Shown here one piece after another: positions 8,353 through 16,324 of a DNA stretch of 46,136 nucleotides (positions are counted from its first letter, which is position 1; each line of letters starts with the position of its first letter). The translations under genes and the position numbers were made by a program. The DNA comes from UBA2144 sp964506185 (GTDB taxonomy: Bacteria > Patescibacteriota > Gracilibacteria > Peribacterales > Peribacteraceae): contig CAZDKL010000010.1 of NCBI GenBank assembly GCA_964506185.1, positions 1 through 46,136 of the forward strand. The letters are read 5' to 3'. The notes beneath the pieces were generated by a model. That model was given only the letters and a program-made list of their open reading frames with translations, was not told the DNA's origin and ran no database searches.

Positions 8353-8788
8353 ACCGAATGTATTAGGGAATGGCGGTGATTTTGAATTTAATAGAAGTAT
8401 TAAATCAGAAAACCGAAACCCGAAACAAAACCCAAACCCGAAAAATCATAAGTATGATCTTGAAGAACGAACTCTTAAGTTTACACTTGATGTACGCAAA
8501 TACACGAAACAAATATCACGTACTATGATAAATAAAGATGCTTGCGAACAACTAATACGCTCATCTGGTTCTGTTGGTGCGAACTATATAGAAGCAAATG
8601 AGAGCTTGGGAAAGAAAGACTTTAGAATGAGAATTAAAATATTGAGAAAAGAGGCTAAAGAATGCACATATTGGCTTTGTATAATCCTACAAACCAGTGC
8701 AATTATGAGTGATGAAGGCCAGAGACTTCTTGAAGAATCAAAAGAATTAGAACTAATATTCGGTGCAATATTGAGAAATTCCAAATAA
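8342..8788 (+). CDS. Four-helix-bundle protein (S23/TIGR02436-like)
   Basis: From the ATG at 8342 the product is 148 aa and overlaps the end of the TrmB-like gene. After a low-complexity N-terminus rich in Asn, Lys and Pro comes the family signature YDLEERTLKFTLDVRKYTKQI. Next are SSGSVGANYIEANESLGKKDF and a third helix with EAKECTYWLCIIL. Proteins of this small helical family were first noted in intervening sequences of 23S rRNA genes and are abundant in candidate phyla; their function is unknown. No 23S rRNA gene is near. A second member is encoded at 34380. Confidence 0.88.
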   Translation: MDCKPNVLGNGGDFEFNRSIKSENRNPKQNPNPKNHKYDLEERTLKFTLDVRKYTKQISRTMINKDACEQLIRSSGSVGANYIEANESLGKKDFRMRIKILRKEAKECTYWLCIILQTSAIMSDEGQRLLEESKELELIFGAILRNSK

Positions 8789-8928
8789 TGTTAAGAATGA
8801 ATAATTTGGAAATTGATATTTCTAATTTGTTTAGTATTTCGTTATTCGAATTTAAAATGCTCGTCGAATGATGAATATGTTCGTATTCTAATATGGCGAG
8901 AAAACAGCATCTGTGGTAAAATACTTGA

Positions 8929-10158
8929 GTGAAAACAGAAACAAAGCAAAAACCAGAATCAGGCGGGTTAATCGGATTTATCTCTCGCCAGCGCGGAGTA
9001 ATTGTTCTTGTAACATGCTTCTCTTTAACGTTAGTGATGATTTCTGTGCTTTTCACGATCACAAAAGGATTGATTATAGAAGGATATCAAGAGCGAGCTT
9101 CAGCCATTGCCCATTTGGCAGCTTCGCAATTGAAAGATGCACAAGATGAAAATCAACTTAATACAATTAAAAATTCAAATCCAATTATTAGCAGTATTAG
9201 CATTATTGACGCGAGCAGTATGGGCAATAAGTTGTCGATATTCGAAGTGGATGATGATCAAGGTCTGCGTGTTATTGCATATGCTCCAATATCTAATTCC
9301 GAAGATGCTGGTGCTTTCTTGGCTCTCGAGATCAAGGTAGAGAATTTTGGAGAAATAGCGAAAGATAAATTCATGCCATTCTTTGTGAGTGCTCTTGTAT
9401 TCTCTTTGTTGATAACAATTTTAGTGATGGTACTGGCAGGGGCTCTGGAAATTGGAACAGAATTAAAGCGAGATATTGAAAAGCAAAAGCAAGAAATGAT
9501 GAGTGTAGTAAGTCATCAGCTTGCAACTCCGGTTTCTTCTATGAAGTGGTACACAGAGATGCTATTAGATGGGGACATAGGAAAGCTTTCATCGGAACAG
9601 AAGACACATGTTAAAACCATTGAATCGGTTGCTGAAAATTTAACGGAAACAGTCGGACTTCTTATGGATGCAACAAAACTTAAAGCAGGCAGTTATCGGG
9701 CAGAAAGAAGGCCAATCGATTTGGACGATTTGTTCAGAGATGTATTTCACGTTATTGATCCTAAGGCACAGATAAAAGGAGTTGTGTTCACAAAGAAAAT
9801 ACAATCAGATCTGCCCGAAACAATGCTGGATAAGAGACTGGTTCGAATGACTCTAATGAATCTACTTAGTAATGCAATAAAATATACGCCAGCAGGGTCC
9901 AAAGTTCACATTGAAGTCGAAATTAGCGATAACAAACTTAAATATGTTGTAAGGGATGAGGGGTGCGGAATACCTGAGGATGAACATGATTTAATATTCT
10001 CACAACTGTATAGAGCCAGTAATGCCTCCAATATTCATGGAAATGGATTGGGTCTTTATGTCGCAAAAGGAGCTGTCGAAGAACTTGGAGGTAAAATCAA
10101 TTTTGTAAGCAAAGAAAACGAAGGAACCGAATTCCATGTTGAAATTCCGTTATCGTAA
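8929..10158 (+). CDS. Membrane sensor histidine kinase
   Basis: The 409-aa protein has a transmembrane helix at about 24-46, an extracytoplasmic domain of about 100 residues, and a second transmembrane helix at about 150-172. No clear HAMP domain follows. The HisKA dimerisation helix carries the phospho-acceptor His196 in SVVSHQLATPVSSMKW. The ATPase domain follows with N box NLLSNAIKYT, G1 box DEGCGIP and G2 box GNGLGLYVAKG. It should autophosphorylate in response to an external signal, but no response regulator is encoded nearby. The start is a GTG at 8929. TAAAAT at 8917-8922 ends 6 nt before it, so a leaderless mRNA is likely, although the -35 is weak. Confidence 0.93.
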   Translation: MKTETKQKPESGGLIGFISRQRGVIVLVTCFSLTLVMISVLFTITKGLIIEGYQERASAIAHLAASQLKDAQDENQLNTIKNSNPIISSISIIDASSMGNKLSIFEVDDDQGLRVIAYAPISNSEDAGAFLALEIKVENFGEIAKDKFMPFFVSALVFSLLITILVMVLAGALEIGTELKRDIEKQKQEMMSVVSHQLATPVSSMKWYTEMLLDGDIGKLSSEQKTHVKTIESVAENLTETVGLLMDATKLKAGSYRAERRPIDLDDLFRDVFHVIDPKAQIKGVVFTKKIQSDLPETMLDKRLVRMTLMNLLSNAIKYTPAGSKVHIEVEISDNKLKYVVRDEGCGIPEDEHDLIFSQLYRASNASNIHGNGLGLYVAKGAVEELGGKINFVSKENEGTEFHVEIPLS

Positions 10159-10163
10159 ATATT

Positions 10164-10370
10164 CTAATTATTGCCCATCTTCTTCATCTTCCACCAGGCA
10201 GTAAGAAGTGAGATTCCAAGTACCAAAAAAGCAACTGAAACTAAAAACTCAAGAAGCTCAGGAACCGAAAGTATTGCAACTCCCATGATTACGCAGAACA
10301 AACCGCTCCATAAAAGATTTTCACTAAAGCGGGTGTAAATCGGCGGCCTATGTTTAAACAAATGAAACAT
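10164..10370 (-). CDS. Small two-helix membrane protein
   Basis: The 68-aa product has two hydrophobic helices at about residues 17-37 and 42-58, a positively charged N-terminus (FKHRPPIYTR) and a lysine-rich C-terminal tail. I recognise no family. It lies downstream of and on the same strand as the GT-C-like gene at 10391, with a 20-bp gap, so it could be the last gene of that transcript. The histidine kinase gene converges on it. Confidence 0.6.
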   Translation of the reverse strand: MFHLFKHRPPIYTRFSENLLWSGLFCVIMGVAILSVPELLEFLVSVAFLVLGISLLTAWWKMKKMGNN

Positions 10371-10390
10371 GAATACATTGTAAACTCTAA

Positions 10391-11791
10391 TTATGTTTTA
10401 CACAAAACTTCTAAATTTGGTCCAAAGTGCTCCGTTTGCCATATTTTGAATAATCCCCAAGGCACTTCTGTCCATAGAAACATATTATCTTTCCATTTGG
10501 ACGAAGAAATTTTGTGGCATGTAGTCATATATTCTAAATTGTGTTTTCCAGCATTTGTAACAATATGTTCGATCATGTGCTCCTGTTCTTCTGATGCGAA
10601 TCGCTCGAAAGGTACTGATAAATAGTAAAACGGTAAATCTGTACCAAGTATGCCATCTGTATTTTCATTCAAGTAATTGCTTGCTATCTGATATGTATTT
10701 GATTTCAGAGCGAGTTGAGCGAAGCGTCCATTCAAGACAATAATGAATATTAATACAATTATTTTTGTTGTCCTTGAAGACTCTTTAAAACTAATAGCGC
10801 CAATAAGCGCAAGGAAAGGTAGTGTGATTATAAAGAATCTCGAAGCGGTTCCTCCATACATCCCAAAAATTAAGAATATTGCGGCAACAAAGACTATTGC
10901 GGGAGCGAATTTATTTATCACGTCAGCCTTTTTATTCTTGATCATTTTTACGATGCTTAGAATCGCAAAGAAACCAAGTATCAATTCACTGCCCAGCATT
11001 GTAATACCTAGCTTAACAAATCCATATCCGTCCCATGCATTCCCATAATTATGTCCCAGATCTAATCCCACATTATTTGCAGTGTTAAATACAAATGGGT
11101 ATCCAAGTATTATCGCGAGCGATATGCAAACAGCCAGGGTAATAGCAGCTTTTATCCAGGTTCGTTTATCATTTGTCGTTTGAACCCATAGCGGGAACAG
11201 AAAAGCAAAAACCCCGTTTTGCAAAGTTCCGAAGGCAACCAAAGCACTTGCGTATGACGCGAACAGTTTCCACTTGTCAGATTTATTATTCTTGAATTCT
11301 TCGGCAAACATAAAACTCAGAAGCGCCCAGAAGGCAACGGGAATGTGCGGACGTATCGCAGTAGAAAAAACAATAAACAGAATACTTGAAGCCATAAGGA
11401 TTGCGGCATGCGGTTTGCTGGTAAACATCTTTGATAATCTAAAAAGAACAAAGATGATTCCGATTGCAAAGATTAAAGTGAATAAGCGCCCGACAACGTA
11501 AAGTTGTTGATAAAGCGGCATGTCCTTCAAGACAGGAAGCATAAATATCGGTTCAGTGACTTTTCGGGCAACAGAAAAACTAACAGTATAAAAGAGGGGA
11601 TACTTACGCATTTCGAGCATGAAGTCTCCGGTTGTTCCGCTATCAAACGATTTTAATAAACTATCGGAATACTTAATCACATGTATATCCGTTTGAGGAG
11701 TAGATTCAATATCGTGGAAGAAGAAGGCTAAGGCAGCAATAGACGCCATTGCAAACGCCAGCACGGTCAGAGCTCTTAATGATTTATCCAC
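10391..11791 (-). CDS. Multi-spanning membrane protein, GT-C glycosyltransferase-like
   Basis: The 466-aa product has about ten hydrophobic segments. An acidic/aromatic extracellular loop follows the first helix (ESTPQTDIHVIKYSD...), and a soluble C-terminal region holds cysteines and tryptophans. This layout resembles GT-C glycosyltransferases of the dolichyl-phosphate-mannose mannosyltransferase (GT39/ArnT-like) type, which move lipid-linked sugars at the membrane. I cannot identify donor or acceptor. The start lies 9 bp downstream of the stop of the large ATP-citrate lyase subunit gene, so it is probably in that transcript. The functional link is not obvious. Confidence 0.65.
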   Translation of the reverse strand: MDKSLRALTVLAFAMASIAALAFFFHDIESTPQTDIHVIKYSDSLLKSFDSGTTGDFMLEMRKYPLFYTVSFSVARKVTEPIFMLPVLKDMPLYQQLYVVGRLFTLIFAIGIIFVLFRLSKMFTSKPHAAILMASSILFIVFSTAIRPHIPVAFWALLSFMFAEEFKNNKSDKWKLFASYASALVAFGTLQNGVFAFLFPLWVQTTNDKRTWIKAAITLAVCISLAIILGYPFVFNTANNVGLDLGHNYGNAWDGYGFVKLGITMLGSELILGFFAILSIVKMIKNKKADVINKFAPAIVFVAAIFLIFGMYGGTASRFFIITLPFLALIGAISFKESSRTTKIIVLIFIIVLNGRFAQLALKSNTYQIASNYLNENTDGILGTDLPFYYLSVPFERFASEEQEHMIEHIVTNAGKHNLEYMTTCHKISSSKWKDNMFLWTEVPWGLFKIWQTEHFGPNLEVLCKT

Positions 11792-11800
11792 ACTATAAGT

Positions 11801-13594
11801 TTACATCATTGCTTGTGTACCTTCGCCATAAAGTATGTCTTCTTGAGGATGCCTATACAGAGGGGATTGAAGACGTTTCTGATCGAAAATATGGCCGAGG
11901 ATTCCAACTGACCTACCTAAGGCGAAAAGTCCATTCAAGTAACCTGCATCGAAGAAGTTTTCCCGTACGTCAGGCGGAAGTTGAGGCAGAAGGATATCGA
12001 CAAGGCTCACTCCTATAAATCCATCGACATTCAATATCAAATTAGACCGCTTGGCTGTTGTGATAAGTTCAACCTCCCGTGCGAACTTAGTCACCGGCAT
12101 ATTTGGAAAGTTTCTTTCGGCAAATTCAGATAACTCAGCAACTCTTGTATCCGGATTGTGTATGCTTTTGATCTTGTGTCCGATGCCCGGAATTCGTTCT
12201 CCCTTAGTTTTCATTTCGTCTACAAAATCCTGAGGAGTCATTCCTTTGTTATGAGCTGAGTGGAATGCTTGTGCAGCTCCATCCACTGCTCCTCCAAATC
12301 GGGGTCCAATCGTCAGCAATCCAGAACAAAGTGCGCTCATCGTATCCTTTCCCGCGCTTGCGGAGACTATTGCGTTGTGAGCTCCGGAAACTGCGGGACC
12401 ATGGTCAGCCACAGCTGTCAGGATCATTTCTAAGTACTCAAGTGTCTGAGGCGTCAGATCAGTTTTCCACCAAAGCTTGGCGATTGCCTTGGGCAGGGAT
12501 CCTTCCTTTATAAACTCAGATATGGCTTTGTTCCCATATTTAGCCTCTTCACCGCGATCGTCGCTAATGGTGCATTGCAGGTGGGTATGGGATCTGTCAG
12601 CCGGGATTTGTGGTACTTGCGGTTCCATTGGATCGGAGACTATACCTTCGGTTTTAAGCTTTAAATAGGCATTTCGTATAGTTTCTGCGAGCCCTTCAAA
12701 ACTTTCCGGCACCTGAACTCCCGCAGATCTGAGCAGCTCATTCTTAGCTGCAGCAGTCTCGGCCTTACTTTCTGCCCATGCTCCGGCATGGCCGAATTGA
12801 ACATCTTTCGGGAAACATTCAGCTGAAGTTCCGGATACCCAAGCAACTATCGGTTTAGTCAGTTCTCCTTTGCGGATGGCTTCAACGATCAGCTCTTCAT
12901 CCTTCCCTCCGATTTCGGAAGTAACAACAATCAATTTTACGTCAGGATTACTTTCAAACCTTGGAAGGTGGTCAAACAGAATCGATCCGGGATTTCTATC
13001 TCCTCCGATTGCAATTCCCTCAACAATTCCAGATGAGTTCTCTGCAATCATTCTATACATCTCGTTGCTCATGCCTCCGGATTTGCCAACATAGCCAACA
13101 CAACCCTTGCGATGCAGTTTGCTTTTTAGCAAATGCTTATTGCTGCTCCCAGTATCTCCCACGCGAAAAGCACCTGCAGTAACTGCGCCGACCGTAGCCG
13201 GTCCGATTAGGATAGTTCCTTTCTGCTTGGCTTTGGCCACCCATTCTCTGCTGTCCCGTTCAGGTACTCCTTCCGCAATGGTTGCAATTACTCTGTAATC
13301 CAAATCAATTCCTTCCTTAACCACGGCTCCGGCAGACCTTAGAGATGCAAAGTTAACAATTACGTCAGATTGGGGGAACTGTGATTTAGCTTCAGATAAA
13401 TTTCGCACTACCGGAAGCAGGAACTCATCTTTTCCGAAGAATACTTTTAAAGGCGCTCCGGAATTGGGATCAACAACAACCGCGACACTGGGTTTTCTCC
13501 CTGCAAGGAAATCAAAGTCGAGCATTCTTTGGATAGAAACTATTTTTCTTCCGTAGACTACAGCCGTTGTTTCGCGAGTGAAGAGGGTGGTCAT
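11801..13594 (-). CDS. ATP-citrate lyase, large (citrate-synthase-domain) subunit
   Basis: The 597-aa product matches the C-terminal half of animal ATP-citrate lyase and the large subunit of two-subunit bacterial enzymes. The enzyme cleaves citrate with ATP and CoA to acetyl-CoA and oxaloacetate. The CoA-binding/ligase part carries the phosphohistidine loop FGHAGA with His269. The citrate-synthase-like part has TISDDRGEEAKYG, ADHGPAVSGAHN, the catalytic GIGHKIKS, NVDGFIGV, and the terminal YLNGLFALGRSVG and DQKRL motifs. Every catalytic block I know is intact and the length is normal. It lies 46 bp downstream of the small-subunit gene in the same direction. Naming of the two subunits differs between organisms, so no symbol is given. 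Confidence 0.96.
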   Translation of the reverse strand: MTTLFTRETTAVVYGRKIVSIQRMLDFDFLAGRKPSVAVVVDPNSGAPLKVFFGKDEFLLPVVRNLSEAKSQFPQSDVIVNFASLRSAGAVVKEGIDLDYRVIATIAEGVPERDSREWVAKAKQKGTILIGPATVGAVTAGAFRVGDTGSSNKHLLKSKLHRKGCVGYVGKSGGMSNEMYRMIAENSSGIVEGIAIGGDRNPGSILFDHLPRFESNPDVKLIVVTSEIGGKDEELIVEAIRKGELTKPIVAWVSGTSAECFPKDVQFGHAGAWAESKAETAAAKNELLRSAGVQVPESFEGLAETIRNAYLKLKTEGIVSDPMEPQVPQIPADRSHTHLQCTISDDRGEEAKYGNKAISEFIKEGSLPKAIAKLWWKTDLTPQTLEYLEMILTAVADHGPAVSGAHNAIVSASAGKDTMSALCSGLLTIGPRFGGAVDGAAQAFHSAHNKGMTPQDFVDEMKTKGERIPGIGHKIKSIHNPDTRVAELSEFAERNFPNMPVTKFAREVELITTAKRSNLILNVDGFIGVSLVDILLPQLPPDVRENFFDAGYLNGLFALGRSVGILGHIFDQKRLQSPLYRHPQEDILYGEGTQAMM

Positions 13595-13598
13595 TTGT

Positions 13599-13632
13599 AA
13601 AGTTAAAAGTTAAGAGTGAAAAGTTAAAAGTG
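13599..13632. repeat. AGTTAAAAGT-type short intergenic repeat
   Basis: The sequence is built from the units AGTTAAAAGT and AAGAGTGAAA between the two ATP-citrate lyase genes. It is inverted relative to the copy at 13720-13752, so the pair can form a long imperfect hairpin around the 3' end of the upstream gene. Confidence 0.75.
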
Positions 13633-13640
13633 TTTTTTAA

Positions 13641-15011
13641 TTAAGCTGGGGAGGGAGGGTATGAAGTTGGAGTTACTGAATCAGCAATCTTAAATGCAAC
13701 ATTGAATTCGGGAGGGGAACTTTTCACTTTTAACTCTTCACTTTTAACTTCTCTATTCATTTCTTCTTTGAATTCACTTTCAGTTCCCAGCTCCAGAGCT
13801 TTCACTGCCATACCAACAACTTCAGTCATAGGCAACTCGGCACCATGTGTAACACAGAAGATGCCTAACTCATCACACGTTGCTTGAAGTGCCTTGAGGC
13901 CTTCTTCGTCATTGGGCCCAGCACGTCTGACAAATATCTTAAGATTCTTAATACTGCTCTGATGTTTCTTGAGAGCTTTGATCACGCCTGCGAATGTCTT
14001 CTTGATGTCAGTAAAGTTTGCAATTCCTCCTCCAATAATCATGACTTGCTCTTTGTCAGCATTTTTTTCCACAAGTGTAAGTATCTCGCTTGTATATGCT
14101 TCCATTTCATCAGTAGTTGGATTTCCCGACCACTCGCCGTAATTTGCAAGTTCCTTAGGATCAGCTTGAGAAGTAATTGCATCAGCATAAATTATCGATG
14201 CTCCACCACCTGCAACCATAGTCCAAATTCTTCCATTTGGATTAAGAAGTACAAACTTAAGAGAGCTTCCGCTCTTTTCGTCCATTTCTTTAATCCGAAG
14301 TTCTTCTGGTGTAATTACTGTTCCAAAACCAAGAGGCACTTCCATCTTTCTCCAATTATTGGTTTGTCGAAAATTAGCTGCAGTATCAGCGCGGGCTACA
14401 GTATCCAGCAAATAAACCTTGCCACCAACTTCAGTAATAGGATTAAACTCAAGATAGGGGAGATCAAGATCCCTGAATAATTTAAACAAACCACTAATAG
14501 TAGGTTGAAGATTTTGCGGGATTACATTCATAAGGTCAGGTTCACTTGCTAGAGGCACTCGAATTGTAGTAATTGCTTCACCTTGTTCTTCAATATCAAC
14601 TCCTCCCTTATCAGAGAAGTGGATTACGTCATGCTCACGTTCGCAAGTGAAGGCAAGATAGTATTCAGAGCTATGCTCAATAAAAGGTTCAATTAAAAAA
14701 TTATTTAACCTGCCAACTCTCTCGCCAATCATCACATCTTTTCCTCGATAATTTGAAATCCATCTGACTGCTTCTTCCCAATTTTCAGCTATTTTCACAT
14801 ATCCAAGTTTCCCGCGCTTGCCGAACATTTCGTCCACTTTAACCACTATTTTGCCGTTTCTTAGCCATGGTTGTGTATTCGGAAGCATGGCCAGATCGGT
14901 CTTTGGATCAACGGCTGCAAAGCGAATTTCAGGCTTACCGGGCATATCAACTGGCCAATTGATCGCAATTAGTGCTTTTGCCTGTGCTTCCCTGATAGGT
15001 TTTTGAGCCAC
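13641..15011 (-). CDS. ATP-citrate lyase, small (ATP-grasp) subunit
   Basis: The 456-aa product corresponds to the N-terminal half of animal ATP-citrate lyase: an ATP-grasp, succinyl-CoA-synthetase-beta-like subunit. Diagnostic blocks are GKRGKLGYVKI, NNFLIEPFIEHS, FSDKGGVDIEEQ, LPYLEFNPI, SGSSLKFVLLNPNGRIWTM followed by VAGGGASIIYADAI, and IIGGGIANFTDI with FVRRAGPN. Together with the next gene it makes a complete two-subunit enzyme. The GTG start at 15011 is supported by a promoter only 8 nt upstream. The last 45 residues are not homologous to the family. They are partly encoded by an intergenic-type repeat (EVKSEELKVKS), which lengthened the C-terminus without breaking the catalytic region. 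Confidence 0.95.
   Translation of the reverse strand: MAQKPIREAQAKALIAINWPVDMPGKPEIRFAAVDPKTDLAMLPNTQPWLRNGKIVVKVDEMFGKRGKLGYVKIAENWEEAVRWISNYRGKDVMIGERVGRLNNFLIEPFIEHSSEYYLAFTCEREHDVIHFSDKGGVDIEEQGEAITTIRVPLASEPDLMNVIPQNLQPTISGLFKLFRDLDLPYLEFNPITEVGGKVYLLDTVARADTAANFRQTNNWRKMEVPLGFGTVITPEELRIKEMDEKSGSSLKFVLLNPNGRIWTMVAGGGASIIYADAITSQADPKELANYGEWSGNPTTDEMEAYTSEILTLVEKNADKEQVMIIGGGIANFTDIKKTFAGVIKALKKHQSSIKNLKIFVRRAGPNDEEGLKALQATCDELGIFCVTHGAELPMTEVVGMAVKALELGTESEFKEEMNREVKSEELKVKSSPPEFNVAFKIADSVTPTSYPPSPA
13720..13752. repeat. Copy of the AGTTAAAAGTGA-type repeat inside the lyase gene
   Basis: Read on the minus strand this stretch carries the units GTTAAAAGTGAAGAG and TTAAAAGTGAAAAG. It encodes EVKSEELKVKS near the C-terminus of the ATP-grasp subunit. 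The same repeat type lies in the adjacent intergenic region at 13599-13632 in the opposite orientation. Confidence 0.75.
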
Positions 15012-15019
15012 TTTAAGAA

Positions 15020-15048
15020 GTTATAGCGTAAGAAGGTAAAATTGGTAA
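15020..15048 (-). promoter_or_regulatory. Promoter of the ATP-citrate lyase operon
   Basis: On the minus strand TTACCA (15048-15043) and TATAAC (15025-15020) are 17 bp apart. The GTG start of the small subunit at 15011 is 8 nt beyond the -10 box, so the predicted mRNA has a leader of 0-2 nt. No Shine-Dalgarno is present. Confidence 0.7.
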
Positions 15049-15084
15049 TTTAAGCCATATAGTCTCAAATGCTTTTCCTTCTTT

Positions 15085-15123
15085 CCCTCTCCACCTTGAG
15101 GGGGAGAGGGCTGGGTGAGGGGG
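15085..15123. repeat. REP-like GC-rich palindrome (CCCTCTCC...GGAGAGGG)
   Basis: CCCTCTCC at 15085-15092 and GGAGAGGG at 15103-15110 form a hairpin. It is followed by CTGGGTGAGGGGG, a pattern common to bacterial REP-like elements. It lies in the 217-bp gap between the lyase operon promoter and the membrane protein gene at 15229. I see no gene in that gap. Confidence 0.7.
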
Positions 15124-15228
15124 CCTATGTGCAATTATTTGAGACATATTGATCGTTCAAGAGGGGGCGTATTTTTACACAAAAATAGCCTTTAGGCTAC
15201 GAAAAAGGATAGTATTCACGGAATCAGA

Positions 15229-15561
15229 TTATTTCCTCAAAGACTCAAAAATAAACAACAATCCAATTAAAAACAAAGGCCCGATTATAAGCAGAAATGC
15301 CAGCTTAATGTTGAATTGCCCCCATCCAGCTACCGCATATGCAGCTCCGAGCCCAATGAATAAATGGCCTCCAATAACCGGCAAAAACCACGAAATAATC
15401 GTTGTTACCATCACCACATAGCTTGGAAACAAGTTCATAAAAAGATCACTTATCGTTTTTGCGTCAATTGCGAATATGGATACAAAAGCGATAAACAAAA
15501 TGGATAGATAGACTGGAATCCATTTAAGAAGATCGCGTTTTCTTTTGCGGAGAGGGGTCAT
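15229..15561 (-). CDS. Small three- or four-helix membrane protein (DUF7670-like)
   Basis: The 110-aa protein has an N-terminal basic stretch (TPLRKRKRDLLKW) and hydrophobic segments at about residues 16-33, 45-62, 63-80 and 85-107. The middle carries SWFLPVIGGHLFIGLGAAY. A proline followed by a glycine-rich G-x-LFIGLG turn resembles small membrane proteins I associate with the DUF7670 group of candidate phyla. That assignment is from memory and tentative. The function is unknown. Confidence 0.6.
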   Translation of the reverse strand: MTPLRKRKRDLLKWIPVYLSILFIAFVSIFAIDAKTISDLFMNLFPSYVVMVTTIISWFLPVIGGHLFIGLGAAYAVAGWGQFNIKLAFLLIIGPLFLIGLLFIFESLRK

Positions 15562-15883
15562 TCGGGTTCTATTGTACTACTTTCCCAGATCAAATTCATT
15601 ATGGTTGTACCTGGCGATTCTATTCGTTTTTTGTCTCATTAACCCACCCTCAAGCCTGTCCTGAGCTTGCCGAAGGAGGGTGGGTATGGAAACGGGTGGG
15701 TGGGATGCCGGTTGGTCGTTATTAGAGTAGTTCTAAGGTCAATATAAAATCAATACTGCTAAATAAAATAAAACCACACACATCAACTTTTCCGCTTGCC
15801 TTAGGGACCTTTCCGGTTCCGCTTCCGAGCGGAACACAAACTTTGCTTGCTGGAAAAATCAGCCCTAATGATGTATAATATTG
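15562..15883. other. Intergenic region of about 320 bp with palindromic repeats
   Basis: No gene is supported here. The region holds the composite palindrome at 15643-15684, a second GC-rich hairpin near 15818-15836 (TTCCGCTTCCGAGCGGAA), and the probable promoter of the exported protein gene, with TATAAT at 15874-15879. Confidence 0.6.
15643..15684. repeat. Composite palindrome with CCTGTCCTGAGC...CGAAGG core
   Basis: CCCACCCT at 15643-15650 pairs with AGGGTGGG at 15677-15684. The loop consists of the dispersed CCTGTCCTGAGC/CCGAAGG repeat (15655-15676), related to the copy at 562-583 inside a gene. One repeat appears to be nested inside another or to have captured flanking arms. Confidence 0.65.
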
Positions 15884-15904
15884 ATGAAATACCAACATAA
15901 ATCT

Positions 15905-16324
15905 ATGAAATCAAAAAACCGACTCAAAACTCTTACTTACGTTGCTCTTGGCTTACTAGTTGTACAAGGGGCGGCACTGGTTTATGCAACAGGTGCTCTC
16001 AATGCTTACTTAAGTACATTCAGTATGTATGGTGAAAGCATTACTGATCCTCTTATATACGTAGAGATCACTCCAAGGAACAAGCGAATTGATATTGGAG
16101 AGTCTTTGAAACTAAGTCTTGAAGGTGTTTATACTTCCAAGACGATGCCAATTAACGGAGATTGGTTCAAGGTTAGTGGTACTGAGGAAGATAGAATCGA
16201 TGGATGCCGAAATACTGAAACATGCGAAGTTGAATACGACGAGTCCGGACTGAAGCTTGTGAAGGCAAGCACGATGGCAGATGAAGAGCTCGTGGACTTT
16301 GTAAGAGTTAGGGTTGAGGAATAA
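15905..16324 (+). CDS. Exported protein with beta-rich (Ig-like) domain
   Basis: The start at 15905 gives 139 aa and is preferred because TATAAT at 15874-15879 places transcription start near 15886, after the in-frame ATG at 15884. A basic N-terminus and a hydrophobic segment (TYVALGLLVVQGAALVYA) act as signal peptide or anchor. The remaining 100 residues are beta-rich, with IDIGESLKLSLEGVYTSK and a C-x(5)-C pair (CRNTETC) that may form a disulfide. The pattern resembles bacterial Ig-like domains that sit outside the cell. The 3' end overlaps the convergent lipoprotein gene by 17 bp. Confidence 0.7.
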   Translation: MKSKNRLKTLTYVALGLLVVQGAALVYATGALNAYLSTFSMYGESITDPLIYVEITPRNKRIDIGESLKLSLEGVYTSKTMPINGDWFKVSGTEEDRIDGCRNTETCEVEYDESGLKLVKASTMADEELVDFVRVRVEE

